Shown: positions 48,201 through 58,804, numbered from the stretch's first letter. The stretch: DNA of 64,000 nt from Yponomeuta sedellus (GCA_934045075.1 OW203722.1:10815396-10879395), one strand, 5' to 3'. Translations and numbers: made by a program. Notes: generated by a model not told the origin, from the sequence alone.

Positions 48201-51200
48201 GGCCTACCTGAGATGACGCGTTATAACTCACGAGGGCCATGTTTAGAGTCATTGTCATTATGCCTACATGACGTAGCCCGTCTTGTAGCGTATCACGTAT
48301 TATACATTATACATAAAATACGAGGCGGTGTCAAAGAAATGTAGGCCTTATCAAGAACGTATTGAGTTCAAAACGATGTTCGGGTGTCCGACCGACGGAC
48401 ACCCAAACATCGAAGTAGGATAATAATTTGTGCAAAAAAATATCCTATTAAAAAAGCAATAAGGTACGCTCGCCGACCGCCGCGCGCTTTGTGCCATGCA
48501 TGTGCAAATACATAGCAACGATTTGCCGCGGTCGGCCGGCCGCGACGTACTGATCATGCCATAGGTCATGCTAAATTTTGCCGCGTACTGGGTACTGATT
48601 CAGTACGCGGTCGTGCTATATAACGCGTACTGCATAACACGCAGTACTTACACATGTTTATCTTATAACACTAGTGTGTTTTAAAAAAAACAAGCCGTAG
48701 GCGAGTTTTTTATAGTATCACACGAGTGTTATAAGACCAAGTTATGTACAGTGTCATACACAGAACCAAACTTTGTTTAAATATTGAAAGGTGTGAACGC
48801 ATGCGTGTTGCGTCGCCGCGGACTCGTTCATTGAAACCTTTTTTTTAAAGTAGAGGTTCAACATTCTTGGTCCAGCTTGAGGTTGTGTAGGTGTATCATT
48901 ATGATTAAAAAGTTATATTATGACACAGGTGTCCTGTATCGTAATCAATTTTTTTTTTTGGCCTATGCGTAATGTTTTTCATAAGAGTTTTGTTTTTGGT
49001 TTTATAATCTTTGCCTTATAGTAACAGAGTAGATAAAATCGTAAAAAGTATAAGTTGTAAAGAAAAAATGGCATGGCTAATTATATTTGGACGCCCACTT
49101 AGCTGTAGAATCTATATCGACGATCTGAGGCAGATTATCGGCAAGTTAAAACTTTTTTGAAAAGAAAAATGTGCAGTTTTTTTATTAGCTCCATTGCCAC
49201 ATAAACTATTTTGTAAACATTTTGTACATACATACATAACCTACGCCTGTATCCCAGAGCGGTAGGCAGAGACCAGGGACTGCCACTTGCCACGATCCTG
49301 ACAGATCACCTTCGCTTCATCAACGTTCATAAGTCGTTGCTTGCACGCACGCCGGTTCAGGGTACTTTTTATCTTCCCCTTTGCTAAACATTTTGTTTTG
49401 TGATAATATAAACATTTGAATGGACTTGAATTGTTTATACTATTTTTATTTTAATGCACTAACCCGTGCTAAGGAACAAATTTAAAAACCTATTTAGAGG
49501 CTAAAATTAAAAGGCTACATTGGCTCAATTGGTAGAGCGCTGGCACGGATAGCCAGAGGTTGCGGGTTCGAATCCCGGCATGGGTGAAATTTTTAGCCTC
49601 TAAATAGGTTTTTAAATTTGTTCCTTAGCACGGGTTAGTGCATTAAAATAAAAATAGTATAATCATGTGGGTACAGTGATATCGTTCCGATATTAAACCT
49701 AACTGCAAAGTAGTTAGTCGGGGCTGTAAGTAATGCAATTTGCTTAAGTCAGATGTCGCTGCCTGTACGTAATACAGAGAATAGTGTAAAGAGGTTCGAA
49801 ATTTCACTGATGCCGTGAGTCGCCCATTGGCTCAATTGGTAGAGCGCTGGCACGGATAGCCAGAGGTTGCGGGTTCGAATCCCGGCATGGGTGAAATTTT
49901 TAGCCTCTAAATAGGTTTTTGAATTGTTTAGTTGATACAAGTACCAACCTAACAAGATCCCATGAGCCAGTACAATAATACACATTAGTCTATTCTAACA
50001 AAAGTAGGAAAACACCAATACTGCGGCCAGACATACGGACTGCACTTGTTTAAGAGTATAACGCGGGTGTGAGCCATCGCCAGTGTCAACAATATCATAG
50101 GAAGATGTGCGAACTCGCCACTACGCCACCATTCGCGTTTGTCAAACTGGCGTTACCAAGTTCTTGACAATTATCAATAATAATTGCACAGTTTCATGGC
50201 CTAGCCGAACCGAGTGATTGGAATCAATCACTTGAGTTAAGCAACAACAGGCGCGGTCAGGTGCAGGATGGGTGACCGTCCCGAGACTACCGCTAGTGGC
50301 ATTTTTCCGAGCGCTTCCGTTCTTCGCAAGGCACGTTAAGCCGTTGGTGCCGGCTGTCACGTAATGGCAGTCATTAAGCCATGTCAGAGGCCTTATGGGC
50401 GGCTTGATAACTTCTGGCAGTAAGATCCGCCACTGTCTTACAATCCTCCACTAACCCGGACTTGGCCCCCTTGGTGGATTATGGCTTACCCTTCCTGCGA
50501 TGCAGGAAGAGACCCGTGCTCGAGCAGTGGGGACATACAAGGGTTGATAACGAATTGCACAGCTTTTAATACATGCAGTTTGTACATTAAGAAAAAAAAA
50601 TTAAAAGCGGTGGTAGTCCAATGGGTAGTACATTGAACTCTGAAGCGACAGACCCAGGTTCGATTTCCAGTGCGGGCATGTACCATTGACTTTGTTTAAA
50701 AAGTTATATACATTTGTGAAGTTATATATAGTAGCAATACCACCGCTAACGGTAACATCGTAATTAAACCTGAGTATAGTGTGTTAGCTTTTAGAATATA
50801 CCTCGGCTACTATCGGATACAATAGGATATATTCGTGTAATACAAATATCGGAAGTAATATGACACTTAATTTCGAAAACTCGATTATCAGTACGGATAC
50901 CGGCGAAAATTGGCGAAACCCAAAGCCTACTCTAGAGCCCGGGGTATATTCTAAAAGCTGACTGACTATATCTTAGGTGTTCAAATACTTCAGCGCTTGA
51001 AATTGTCAGTCCGCGGGCACGCGTGGTAATTAAGCCGATACTCTCTCTCCTTCTCTCTCTGAAAGAAGGGTCTGTGGACGGACGTTTATAGGCTACGTAC
51101 ATTTAAGAAAGTAAGATATGGGAATTTTGTGGCGATTTTGTGTGACTCTGCATTTTTTTTATGTGAGTGGGGTAAATTAGCAATTTAGACTCTAGGTAAT

Positions 51201-54200
51201 TTGACATAGGTATTTTTTTAATTAACCTATTTTATGGCTGGGCAAAGTCCTCCCCTTTGGCAGGTAATAGGTAGGTAGGTAATATGTAAGTAACACAAGA
51301 TTTATATGTTTCTGTTTACTTCTATTTTTCAGGCTTTGCTCTTGGTCATTTAGTCCATTCTCTTCTATTAATTGCTGTCGGACTTGGCAACATTTTGGAT
51401 GATAATATTAATAACGACGAATGCACGGACATCATCCAAGTCCTTCTAGACTTTGTAAACCCTCTCTACTGCTTTTTTCAATTGTACTTCGTATACAAAT
51501 ATTCGAATGTTATCATCATGCGACGACAGGTAAGTGATTACCATTATTTATAAAAAAAATTAAAAAGGTTATTATTTTCTCAAAGTAGTGGATAGATAAA
51601 ACAAATACATAAAACAAATACATAAAACATACATACGTGTAAAAACGAAAGTATGTTACAAAATATGTTTTTATATAAGAACCAGATAACCTTATCATAT
51701 TTACTTTATCATCTATATAAGTTAAGTTTTACTTCGTTAATGGCGATAATATTGCTTTGTAACCTATGTTATACGTATATTAGATTCCAAAGTAATTTTG
51801 CGTTTTCTTCAATATCTTTCAAATCACTTCATAGATTTATCTGTTTCCCGAGTGGCGCTTCGGGATGCTAACTAGCGCTACCAATGGGAAAAAAATCATA
51901 AATTGTTTTATAAACATGTTATGATTTTATGCCATAACCTTCTAAGGCCTAATGTCCTCAAGTGATCACAAAAACAATTGTTATTTTCAAGGTCGGGCCT
52001 TATGATTTCTTATAGAGACATGATTTTTTCCATTGGTGGGCTAGTTAGCACCCCGAAGCGCCTTAATGCGGCTGCTGCTAACGTTTGGTATTCCGTTTCA
52101 CCCGCCGCACATTTCACTAAAACGAATCATTTTGTATTAACATTTGTATATAAAAAATGAAACATCGAAAACTATTCATAAATATACATAATAGGCTAAT
52201 TGACAGGTTTATGAAAACCAACTCAGATATTTCGTTGGTGTTAAGTAAGTGCTCAGAAAATTATATTTTTTTAATCTTTCGTGTATTTTTATCTAGAAAT
52301 AGCAAATAACAATTAATTTTTAAAATTGTCCGCCAAAACGCTCTTGAGCAATATAGGGTCGCACAGGAATTAGTGACGTCACTGGTCAGTTCACAAACAA
52401 ACGTCAACTCTCGGGTTCTCGGATCTCTATATTTACGGACCTGTCAGCCTAAGCTTAACTGTTCTGTTCTGTTACTCAGGGTTTAGCGCGGTTCGCTTTC
52501 ATGCACTACATTGGAACAAGTCTTAGCTTGTGGCTGTCGGCTATCGTGAGAGAAACCGTCCTTGCATTGACTCTATATGCGCAGTCAAATGCCAATGGAA
52601 ACTATTCGACGTCATATACTACATCCACAGAAGGTAAATACGAAATACAAAAAAATCAGTGCCATAAAAGTGTACAGAGTCTCGTACCCAAAATATAATA
52701 CTCTGTTATTTGATTTTAACCGGATAAAATTACTACTTAGGCCTATTTTCGGTTAAAATCAAATAATGTGTAGTACCTACAAAAGTTTTAGTTCTAGGAT
52801 ACTCTGTATTCTTTCGCTTAATAGCACTCAAATAAATATTCGTCATAACATGTGCCTTCGTCATAGTATGGTAAAAGTTACTATATAATTTCACTATCTC
52901 TCTAGATACTCGTAGTTGAGTGCTACGAGCAGATAATTTATTACATATTATTGTTCTGTACAAGTATGTACCTAGGGTACTTTTATTATACGGAATAAAT
53001 TACGTAAATAACTCAATTAGAATTTGTTTTTACAACTTTTGTTCACTCACATTGATATTTTTCGAAATATCAGGTTTTTTTTTATAAATGTTTATGGAGC
53101 GCCATGCTCCACCAATTATACAATTATATACATAGACACGCCCCAAAACGCCGTTTAATTCTGTCCAGATTGTATATTAGTTAGATACTAGCCCTAATTC
53201 TGTTAAAGAGTGCTTACGCTTTCAGAGTCTTCACATATATTTGACCGGTTTTTTGACGTGAGTGGTCTCCATAATGAGAACTGTGTTGGATCGAGAGCTA
53301 TTTCTTCTATCTACGAGAACTTTTCACCATACTTGTATCCTTTCAGCGTAGAGTTCAACATTCTCATTGGTATGTTTGAATTTTTCTTGGTAGTACAACA
53401 TATTGTTTTATGCAGAGATAAATTATAGTACATCATAACGTATTTTTTAGTTGCCATCTACTACATCATCTGGAGTAGTATTGGTCACTGTGACAAAGAT
53501 AACAAAGAAGACGACGAAGATGTGGACTCTAGCGTATTTGATACGGCAACTGTTTGCAAGTAAGTGTCAAAATATAATATTTTAATCCTTCTTTTCTAAA
53601 AATGTTTTGGATGTTACCAACATATTCAGTTCTATAGTTCTATAGATGTGAGAATACATACGTACAGCTATTGTTTCAATTTGTCAATGCAATTGTATGT
53701 TATAAATGTAAGGTTTATATTTTAAGGTGCACTAATATGTTGTTTAAGGCGTGTCTCCTTTTTCTGCCTCCAGGATCCCAACAGCAAGCGTCGAAAATGA
53801 TTTCTCTAGCAACATCGTCATCTACGCTGACTGCCATGCATCTAACCGAGGCTTGTTCCTTGGCATGATCATCACTGTGCTACTCATCGGTCTGCTCATC
53901 CTTGGCTTTGTCTTTAGCAACATTGGCGAGTGAGTGACCTAATTTAGCCGATGATATTAAATGTTTACACTGGCTATTTATAACGTGAATGTACTACATC
54001 TCTCTACGTTTTCCTTCTAATAACTCTAAATATGTATTACTTATTATAAACTAAATCTAAATTTTTAGCCTCTAAATAGGTTTTTAAATCTAGATATATT
54101 TAAAAACGAACCTAGATATATTTATAAATTAATTTATTTTGATACATAGAGATATAGAACACTTTATTCTATAATATAAAAATGAATCGCTAAATGTGTT

Positions 54201-56927
54201 GGTAAGCGCAAATCTCGAGAGCAGCTGCAACGATTTCGCTAATTCTTTTTTTAGAATATTCCTTGAAGTACGAGGATGGTTCTTACGGAGAGAGAAATAA
54301 AAATGATATTAACGAATCGACTGTTAGGCGGTACAAAGTTCGCTGGGTCAGCCAGTTGTACATAAAAATGGAAATTACACAGATACTTTTTAACCTGAGA
54401 GTACAGACGGCGGCCTTATCACAAAAAAAAATTAAAACAATGCCTAAAAGTCAATTACGTGAATTATACTACATGTATTAGAAAATGTGAAATATCTATG
54501 TGAAAATATTTATAGTCACGACCTATTTTGCTTTTGTTAAAAACTATTTTTACCAAACCACAATTTACCAAAATTTTAAATATATTTTTTGCATTTTATT
54601 ATTCAACCGTTTTGAAGGCGGTAATTGATTCAAATCACCCGGTTCCACTAGGCCACGAGCGCTTTCATTTACTTATTTATTTGTGCAATCATAAATTGGG
54701 CATCTCTATTTAATTATAATACATCTTGAATTTTCGGTGGTTTGAGAGCCATAGGAAAATTTACGTGTCTTAACAATATCTATCGAATACGCTATGTACT
54801 TTGTAAATCCCGACACAAACTCTCAACAACATCAGTGAGATCCATTTGTAGCTAGCCAGAGCGATACGAACGCGCTGCGGTCTGGGGGTCATTGTTCCGA
54901 TAAACAGGGAGTACTAATTGTTCGCGAATTTTTCAAACAAGATTTCTGAAAATCTTTCAACTCTTTTTGTTTATTTTACGTTTTTACTTAAAATTAATAG
55001 TCTAAATACATAGCATTTTTAACTGCTAGCGCGGGTCTCAAACCGCCGAGATTTCAGCGTTAACCTTTTAAAGCTCTTTTATATCTCCCTTTTCTATCTC
55101 CACTGGAAAAAACGACAAAAAATATATTTTTAAACCGATTTATTTTTCCTACCACAGAGAGTTTCTGGAGGTCGGGTACCTCCTAGGCGATGCCACGAAG
55201 CTGTTTCTCCATGCGTGCCTGCTGGTGGCCGCTGTTGTGGCCTTCAAACAGACAAGGAAGCTTGACGTCAACCAACACCCGATGTCTTTGCTCGACGACG
55301 TGCTTCTCTATATCTGCCTACCCGCCTTCTTCATGGAAACGATCCTCTCTATGGTCGCCACGATCAGTATTCTCAATGTTATCAATACAATTAATGCGGC
55401 GTTAATGGTGAGATATATTTTTTGTTGAAATTATTTGATTCAGGCTACGCTTGCGCACGTCTTACCATCGCTAGGACAAAACAACCTTCTCTTTATCTAA
55501 CGTCTTTTAATCCTGACATTAAAATTAATAAAAACGATGTAATACTTGTTTTAGAAGCTCCTTAAGCAAATCACTCTTTGTGCCATAAATAGCGTTAAGT
55601 TATTGTATAATGTCTAAATTGTGAAAAAATTTTTTAGGTATACGTTTTTTTCCCAAAATTATGTAAGTCCACCAGCAGGTGAACTTTCACCATTTTAGGA
55701 AAAAAACGTTTGTTTAAAAAAAAGCATATGTTTTAATATTTTTTAAAGTTACGATCACTACCGAGACGGTCAGAAAGAAATGTGGCGTGCCTTGGAGGAG
55801 GCCTTGAGCTTCAACAGTGGACGAGTAGGTGCGGGCTGTGCCCCGGTCTATTGATTGTTCATTACCAACATATTAGCTTCGAAACTATTTATTTGAAATA
55901 TGTAGTACTAGTAATATGTGGCACATTCCCTAACTATAATCATTTAGTTCGCTCTTGGTTCACATTCGCGGCATTGATAGTTTTTAAACGGTTTTACTGT
56001 AAAGCAAAGGATTTTAGAAGTGAACGATATCTAAGGTACTATCACCTGACTGCAGCTGAGCCTAAAAATAAGGTGTATTTGGCTCATTTGTATGTTTGTA
56101 TGCACGATTCTGTAATTCTTTATAACAACTTAACTAAATTTTCAATCGATTCGTCATATTTGCGCACATATATTTCGTATGAAACATATACAAAGGTAAT
56201 AAATTAACTTTTTAAAATTCTTCTTAAAATCCCTTCATAGTCACTTTATGGCGCAAGATTAATCTACTCAGCTACTTTCTCACTTACTACTTCTTAAAAA
56301 TATCAGTAAATATTAAAATAACATAACATTAAATTTACATACAGGCACATACGAGTACAGTGCTTCTGGCCCCACCCTAGGATACCCGGTGTCGTGGGAA
56401 ACTGAAACAACGACATCACTAACATGTAAAATTCAAAGACCTGAGGTTTTTTTTCGTCTCCAGCCAAAATAAAACTTTATCATCAATTACTACTTAAGCA
56501 GGCCCAATTTCAACATTGTGAGTCATTGTCTCGCAAGCTTAGTAGTTAATGCACAGCAGTCAGGGTGCTTAGCTAATATTAAATAACGTATATCCATCTT
56601 TTCTAGGCGGTGCAAGTCATAATCCAAACAGCCTTGATCACGGACGGCCTCCGCCGGTGCAGCAACAGCCGGAAGCTCCGACGGACCAAGCCTGGTCGTG
56701 AGGTCATCATGTTCCTCCTCATCATCAACGTAGGCATGTGGATCTTGAACACCTTCTCCTACAAATCACCCGAGAGCCTGGACGAGAGATACACCTACTA
56801 CGGCAAAGTGGTCTGGTCCATTCTTGGTCATGTCAGTCTGCCGCTTATCATGTTTTACCGATTCCATTCTAGTGTGTGTTTGGCCGACATATGGAACTGT
56901 GCATATAAGCCGGGCTCAGATCATTGA
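33239..56927 (+). CDS. Otopetrin-like proton channel, 15 exons, 788 aa
   Basis: Exons: 33239-33382, 34671-34838, 43144-43222, 43910-43981, 45528-45681, 46458-46569, 46658-46807, 47084-47240, 51333-51529, 52480-52633, 53226-53369, 53451-53559, 53774-53929, 55158-55407, 56607-56927 (TGA). All junctions are GT/AG and in phase. Otopetrins are proton-selective plasma-membrane channels with 12 membrane segments; insect members act in acid sensing. Here exons 1-5 give a long, Ser/Pro/Arg-rich cytoplasmic N-terminus (about 1-205). About 12 hydrophobic segments follow from residue 212 to the end. The C-terminal FYRFHSSVCLADIW is an otopetrin hallmark. The insect genes are called OtopL, but I cannot decide which paralogue this is. 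Exons 1 and 2 are phase-consistent but have no recognised domain, and alternative first exons are likely. Confidence 0.9.
33757..33942 (+). repeat. CTAG-ended repeat, E family (Helitron-like?)
   Basis: It begins CTATAATATAAAAATTAATC, includes GGTAAGCGCAAATCTCGAGA and ends GCTGGGTCAGCTAG followed by T. Other copies are at 54169-54357 (+) and 42124-42319 (-). A 5' TC, a 3' CTAG and an A/T insertion context fit a non-autonomous Helitron, but a hairpin near the end was not checked in detail. It lies in otopetrin intron 1. Confidence 0.5.
35020..35240 (+). pseudogene. RTE-like non-LTR coding tail
   Basis: The frame ends RGKWLSLVSAYPSEIQA* and contains basic RRRQK upstream, which resembles the C-terminus of RTE-type polyproteins. 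Related decayed tails lie at 42840-43035 (+) and, reversed, at 49245-49375 and 32448-32540. Confidence 0.4.
36150..36590 (+). repeat. C-family tRNA-derived SINE
   Basis: The head GCGGTTATAGCCCACTGGG...CCAGGTTCGATCCCCAGTG has A- and B-box-like segments. It is followed by a body with GTAGCAATACCACACGCTAA and GAGGAAACCCGCGGC. A second, shorter copy lies at 50608-50775. The tRNA of origin was not determined. Confidence 0.6.
36995..37262 (-). repeat. tRNA-derived SINE (D family), minus strand
   Basis: On the minus strand it starts GGCGGCCTCGGTGGCGCAGC, has a B box GGTCTCGGGTTCGATCC and runs into an AT-rich body. The anticodon arm reads GACTGTAAAACC, which would place GTA (Tyr-like) in the loop, but the acceptor stem does not close. 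A working tRNA is therefore unlikely. Confidence 0.6.
37285..37505. mobile_element. GC-rich MITE-like copy related to 2288-2520
   Basis: The block ACACGCGACGCGTTGCATAA, followed by TTCGCGCCCTTGCTCC, matches 2470-2515. It lies in otopetrin intron 2. Confidence 0.4.
37510..39044 (+). other. Intronic AT-rich sequence, nothing recognised
   Basis: This part of otopetrin intron 2 has only low-complexity frames on both strands and no clear repeat ends. Confidence 0.35.
39045..39365. mobile_element. TTAA-flanked MITE with long inverted ends
   Basis: It starts TTAAGGCGTTTCGGGGCGCT and ends with the near-complement ...AGTTAGCACCCCGAAGCACC TTAA. The inverted similarity extends inward past ATGAGAAATCTTAACAACTG. 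TTAA at both ends fits a piggyBac-like or Kolobok-like target. A second copy is at 51853-52065, and fragments occur near 17705, 44485 and 63945. It has no coding capacity. Confidence 0.65.
39655..39860 (+). repeat. Common interspersed repeat fragment
   Basis: The segment TTTTTAGGGTTCCGAAGTCC followed by a (GTCT)n stretch and a phrase with GAAATTTTGCATAG resembles a dispersed repeat frequent in moth genomes. I could not assign a class. Confidence 0.4.
39895..40035 (-). repeat. Non-LTR retrotransposon 3' tail
   Basis: This is the reverse complement of the tail at 59440-59590. The shared words are GCGCTCATTAGGGGAGGGCT, ATGTC(C/T)AGCAGTGGAC and a TTCTTCTTC-type end. A third relative lies at 60970-61215. 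Confidence 0.5.
40360..40593 (+). mobile_element. R308 element, single-unit copy
   Basis: The copy is flanked by a perfect 13-bp duplication, GATAGATACAACT, at 40347-40359 and 40594-40606. An antisense unit (40389-40461) is followed by the antisense body and then a switch near 40549 into the sense A-rich linker. It is the simplest tRNA-bearing copy with both usual ends. Confidence 0.82.
40605..40765. mobile_element. Short inverted-repeat element (MITE-like)
   Basis: The outer segments GGACTTTTTTATAATAGTACC (about 40610-40632) and GGTACTATTATAAAAAGTC (about 40736-40756) are inverted copies. An inner palindrome, GCACGGATGT TAC ATCCGTGC, lies at about 40640-40662. Confidence 0.5.
41040..41110 (+). 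repeat. ACGA-type microsatellite
   Basis: This is an imperfect tetranucleotide run (AACG/GACG/GAAC) over about 70 bases in otopetrin intron 2. Confidence 0.7.
41139..41299 (+). mobile_element. R308 element, single sense unit without linker
   Basis: The copy is flanked by a perfect 10-bp duplication, CTCATTTATT, at 41129-41138 and 41300-41309. It has one sense unit (41196-41268) ending at the R module. It starts abruptly at GTACGTAATACAGAG, lacks the A-rich linker and has no strand switch, which makes it the exception in the family. Confidence 0.82.
41333..41535 (+). promoter_or_regulatory. CpG-rich block, possible alternative otopetrin promoter
   Basis: About 200 bases are strongly GC- and CpG-rich in an otherwise AT-rich intron. 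They contain an arthropod initiator-like GGTCAGTCGCG (TCAGT at 41439-41443). The first exon with good support downstream (43144) lies 1.6 kb away. The open frames on both strands are Pro/Ala-rich composition effects. Confidence 0.35.
42124..42319 (-). repeat. E-family CTAG-ended repeat, minus strand
   Basis: It starts CTAGCTGACCCTTGGTACCG, the complement of the 3' end of the copies at 33757 and 54169, and is extended by a T-rich stretch. Confidence 0.5.
42840..43035 (+). pseudogene. Non-LTR coding tail, decayed
   Basis: This matches the pattern of the tail at 35020-35240: a GGACGTCTCAAGTGGACGTA block, then AGAATCGTGGCACGGGTAAA and CTCTGCCTACCACTCGGGG. It has stops in every frame over its full length. 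Confidence 0.4.
43303..43630 (+). mobile_element. B-family SINE-like copy, internally deleted
   Basis: This is a B-family copy with about 40 bases missing after CCCACTGCTGGGGCACTTC. It lies just after otopetrin exon 3, in intron 3. The flanks CGAAGAAGAG and CGAAGAAAAG could be a diverged target duplication. Confidence 0.65.
44531..44870 (+). mobile_element. B-family SINE-like copy, diverged
   Basis: This is a B-family copy with several substitutions and a deletion near the 3' part, in otopetrin intron 4. The target duplication is not clear. Confidence 0.6.
46374..46417. repeat. Perfect 21-bp hairpin upstream of otopetrin exon 6
   Basis: The arms 46374-46394 and 46397-46417 are exact reverse complements around TC. 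The hairpin ends 40 bases before exon 6 (46458), just ahead of a long CTTTT pyrimidine tract, where a branch point would be expected. Confidence 0.75.
46812..46942 (+). mobile_element. R308 copy abutting the otopetrin exon 7 donor
   Basis: The copy is flanked by ACAAGAGGTAT (46801-46811) and ACAGGAGGTAT (46943-46953), an 11-bp duplication with one mismatch. The left flank spans the exon 7 end and the splice donor (exon end 46807). The insert has the antisense R module and an antisense unit from 46844, then a switch near 46916 into the sense A-rich linker. Confidence 0.8.
47335..47572 (-). repeat. B-family SINE-like fragment, minus strand
   Basis: The segment ACGTTAAGCAGTTGGTGCCG...ACTTGGCCCCCGTGGTGGAG matches the reversed B family, with gaps. 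It lies in otopetrin intron 8. Confidence 0.55.
48060..48740. repeat. Cluster of short palindromes with GTACTG/CAGTAC cores
   Basis: The words CGTACTGCG, GCAGTACGCAGTACGCG, GCGTACTGGGTACTG and ATTCAGTACGCG recur at 48150-48190 and 48540-48650. Nearby hairpins are GGTGTCCG...CGGACACC (about 48380-48402) and CTTATAACACTAGTGTG...CACACGAGTGTTATAAG (48662-48678 with 48719-48735). A CpG-rich patch lies between. I do not recognise the element. Confidence 0.45.
49245..49375 (-). repeat. RTE-like non-LTR tail, minus strand
   Basis: The segment CCTGTATCCCAGAGCGGTAGGCAGAGACCA and the following TGCCACTTGCCACGATCCTG are the complement of the coding tail type seen at 35130-35235. Confidence 0.45.
49438..49918 (-). 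mobile_element. R308 element, two units in tandem
   Basis: The insertion is flanked by a perfect 12-bp duplication, TTGAATTGTTTA, at 49426-49437 and 49919-49930. The complement of the linker and R module flips near 49512 into a 5'-truncated unit (49517-49586). A full linker and a second unit (49821-49893) follow, ending at R. It lies in otopetrin intron 8. Confidence 0.85.
50192..50544 (-). mobile_element. B-family SINE-like element, full copy, minus strand
   Basis: The copy is flanked by a perfect 10-bp duplication, AATTGCACAG, at 50182-50191 and 50545-50554. It reads as the complement of the copy at 6248-6613 from end to end. Confidence 0.75.
50608..50775 (+). repeat. C-family tRNA-derived SINE, short copy
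   Basis: The head GCGGTGGTAGTCCAATGGG...CCAGGTTCGATTTCCAGTG matches the C family at 36150, followed by the GTAGCAATACCACCGCTAA body. It lies directly after the B-family copy. Confidence 0.55.
51853..52065. mobile_element. TTAA-type MITE, second copy
   Basis: The left end GGCGCTTCGGGATGCTAACT and the right end AGTTAGCACCCCGAAGCGCC are near-perfect inverted copies. TTAA remains only on the right (52062-52065). It is the same family as 39045-39365 but about 100 bp shorter, and lies in otopetrin intron 9. Confidence 0.65.
54060..54085 (-). mobile_element. R308 element, 26-bp R-only fragment
   Basis: Only the R module is present, between two AAATCTA repeats (54053-54059 and 54086-54092). A 7-bp duplication around so small an insert is suggestive but could be chance. 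Confidence 0.5.
54169..54357 (+). repeat. E-family CTAG-ended repeat
   Basis: This copy is close in sequence and orientation to the one at 33757-33942. It starts CTATAATATAAAAATGAATC and ends CTGGGTCAGCCAG then T, so its last four bases have changed from CTAG to CCAG. It lies in otopetrin intron 13. Confidence 0.5.
54620..54666 (+). repeat. B-family SINE-like 3' end
   Basis: Only the terminal 47 bases remain (GTAATTGATTCAAATCACCC...CTAGGCCACGAGCGCTTTC). Confidence 0.5.
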
Positions 56928-57190
56928 AGTTGTTAATTCTATAGTGTTCCAGGCCCTCGACATTATATTTAGAATGTATTTAATGTAATTTAATAGATCC
57001 TAAGTATGTTAAAGTTTTTGGTAGTTCGCTGTAGTCTAAGTATGTAGTTAACTGCAGAAACAAAATTCGATATCTGATAACAATAATATAGTTAATTAGT
57101 CAAATTAGATAATAATATTTATATACATCACCTTAAGCCCCTCATCATTGTTATTGTAACGTAGAAATAAAATTAAAGAATTGATTTTTA
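56928..57190 (+). terminator. Otopetrin 3' UTR and polyA signal
   Basis: The TGA stop at 56925-56927 is followed by AT-rich sequence with an AATAAA at 57166-57171, about 240 bases downstream. Confidence 0.6.
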
Positions 57191-58790
57191 TAACAAAGAG
57201 CTGTAATTTTTGCCGCAACTAGTGCACAGGCGTTAACCGTCCTACTAACAAATGTAGTTCAGACCGTTTGCATAATGGCTTAAATTTTAGGCTCTAAAGA
57301 AATCAAAGCATTACAGTGGCAGCCTTATGAAACACAAAGGACTCACCCGTGAGTAGAGAGCACGTATCAATACAACATCTTAGCTGACCAACCGAGAGAG
57401 AGCCAGTTAATTAATGTTGCTGTCCCTAATGCAATTATCGAATATTAGGTTAAGTACTCGGGCAGGCCTGGGCGCACTCAGGTCACTCCCAACAAGTCTG
57501 CTACACAAACTAGTTACTAAAGGACGCCTTACCGTAGGTTGTACCTTGCCTAACTACAGTATATTGTGTGCGTCGTGACAACGTTTACCTTAGCTGCACC
57601 CGATAAGATAGCCTTTACCTGGCGGAAATATCTCGCCCCAAGTTACTCATACAGGGACGATATTGCAAAATTGATGGCTAACGCAATATTGTAATCGGTT
57701 TAAACGAATATCAGCTGACACGCACAGCTTCCATGGAAGGAAATATAATGACACTCTTGGCGAAAATAATTTCCCTCGTTGAACCAAAAACCCAAGTAAG
57801 GTAAATTATACAAAACCCACAACGTTCGATAGCTTTTGAAGAGATTTACAACGAATCGCACAACGTACTTCAAGCTCTAATATCGTGGTGGAAGGTGTTA
57901 CTTTATATGTGCACATTCGGTGGTTACATCGTTCTGCAATGGTTTATAGATAGGAAAATATGATCCGCGAGTGAGCCGGCAGCAGGGCGATGCGCGAGGC
58001 ACGGATATGCGCTTCGCTGACCATTGCTACTGTTGTATAATTGTTTCCGACCTTCTCTGAATAACGTCGCCTTGTATTGACGAAATTCGGACACGTGAAT
58101 AGCGGATCTGATATACGCATTTGCAATGGCAGGCTATGCGATGAATTTTGAATCCGCTGGTTCTGGTCGCATTTCGTGCTAATATTTCAGACCGTAGAGA
58201 TATTATAGGAACTACATGAGCCATAACTAATTTAAAATGGGTTTAATAATCTGAAAGATTTTGTGTGAATTTTACACGCTAACTGAAACTGGATTATGGA
58301 ATGCTACTGAAATTTTGAATTGCGATTAAACAGCACTATGAAATTGTTCCGATTTGTCAGGCTCACTCGTGGTGTTGTTCCATTAGCATGTTAAAATTAA
58401 TACCCTTTTTGTTTTTACCGTTATTTTACCTGGAAACGTTAAATGCATCAAAGCGCCATATTCAGGTCGCGGCTAATTAGTTTACGTTGCGCCTTGTAAT
58501 AACAAACAGGTACGAAAAGCTATTAAAGACTAATTACATAAATGCATTAACTCTGCATTGATAGAGAGACGATGTTTTTAACGTATTTATGACAAAACTA
58601 ATTTTTGACTCCATCAGTATTGCATTTTGTGAAGGGACAAGTGAACTTTTACAGGCTACAGGTAATTGATACAAAGCTTTCAAATAATCTCCTAAAAACA
58701 TAAAGTACTTTTATAGGCTACATCCAAATGACTCAAGGCTTTCAAATAATGTCCTAAAAACATAATAACTTACTTGGTAATCGCAACAAA
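57191..58790. other. Intergenic, no gene seen
   Basis: No frame with recognisable content was found on either strand, and no clear repeat boundaries. Confidence 0.4.
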
Positions 58791-58804
58791 GTGTACCTAT
58801 TTAA

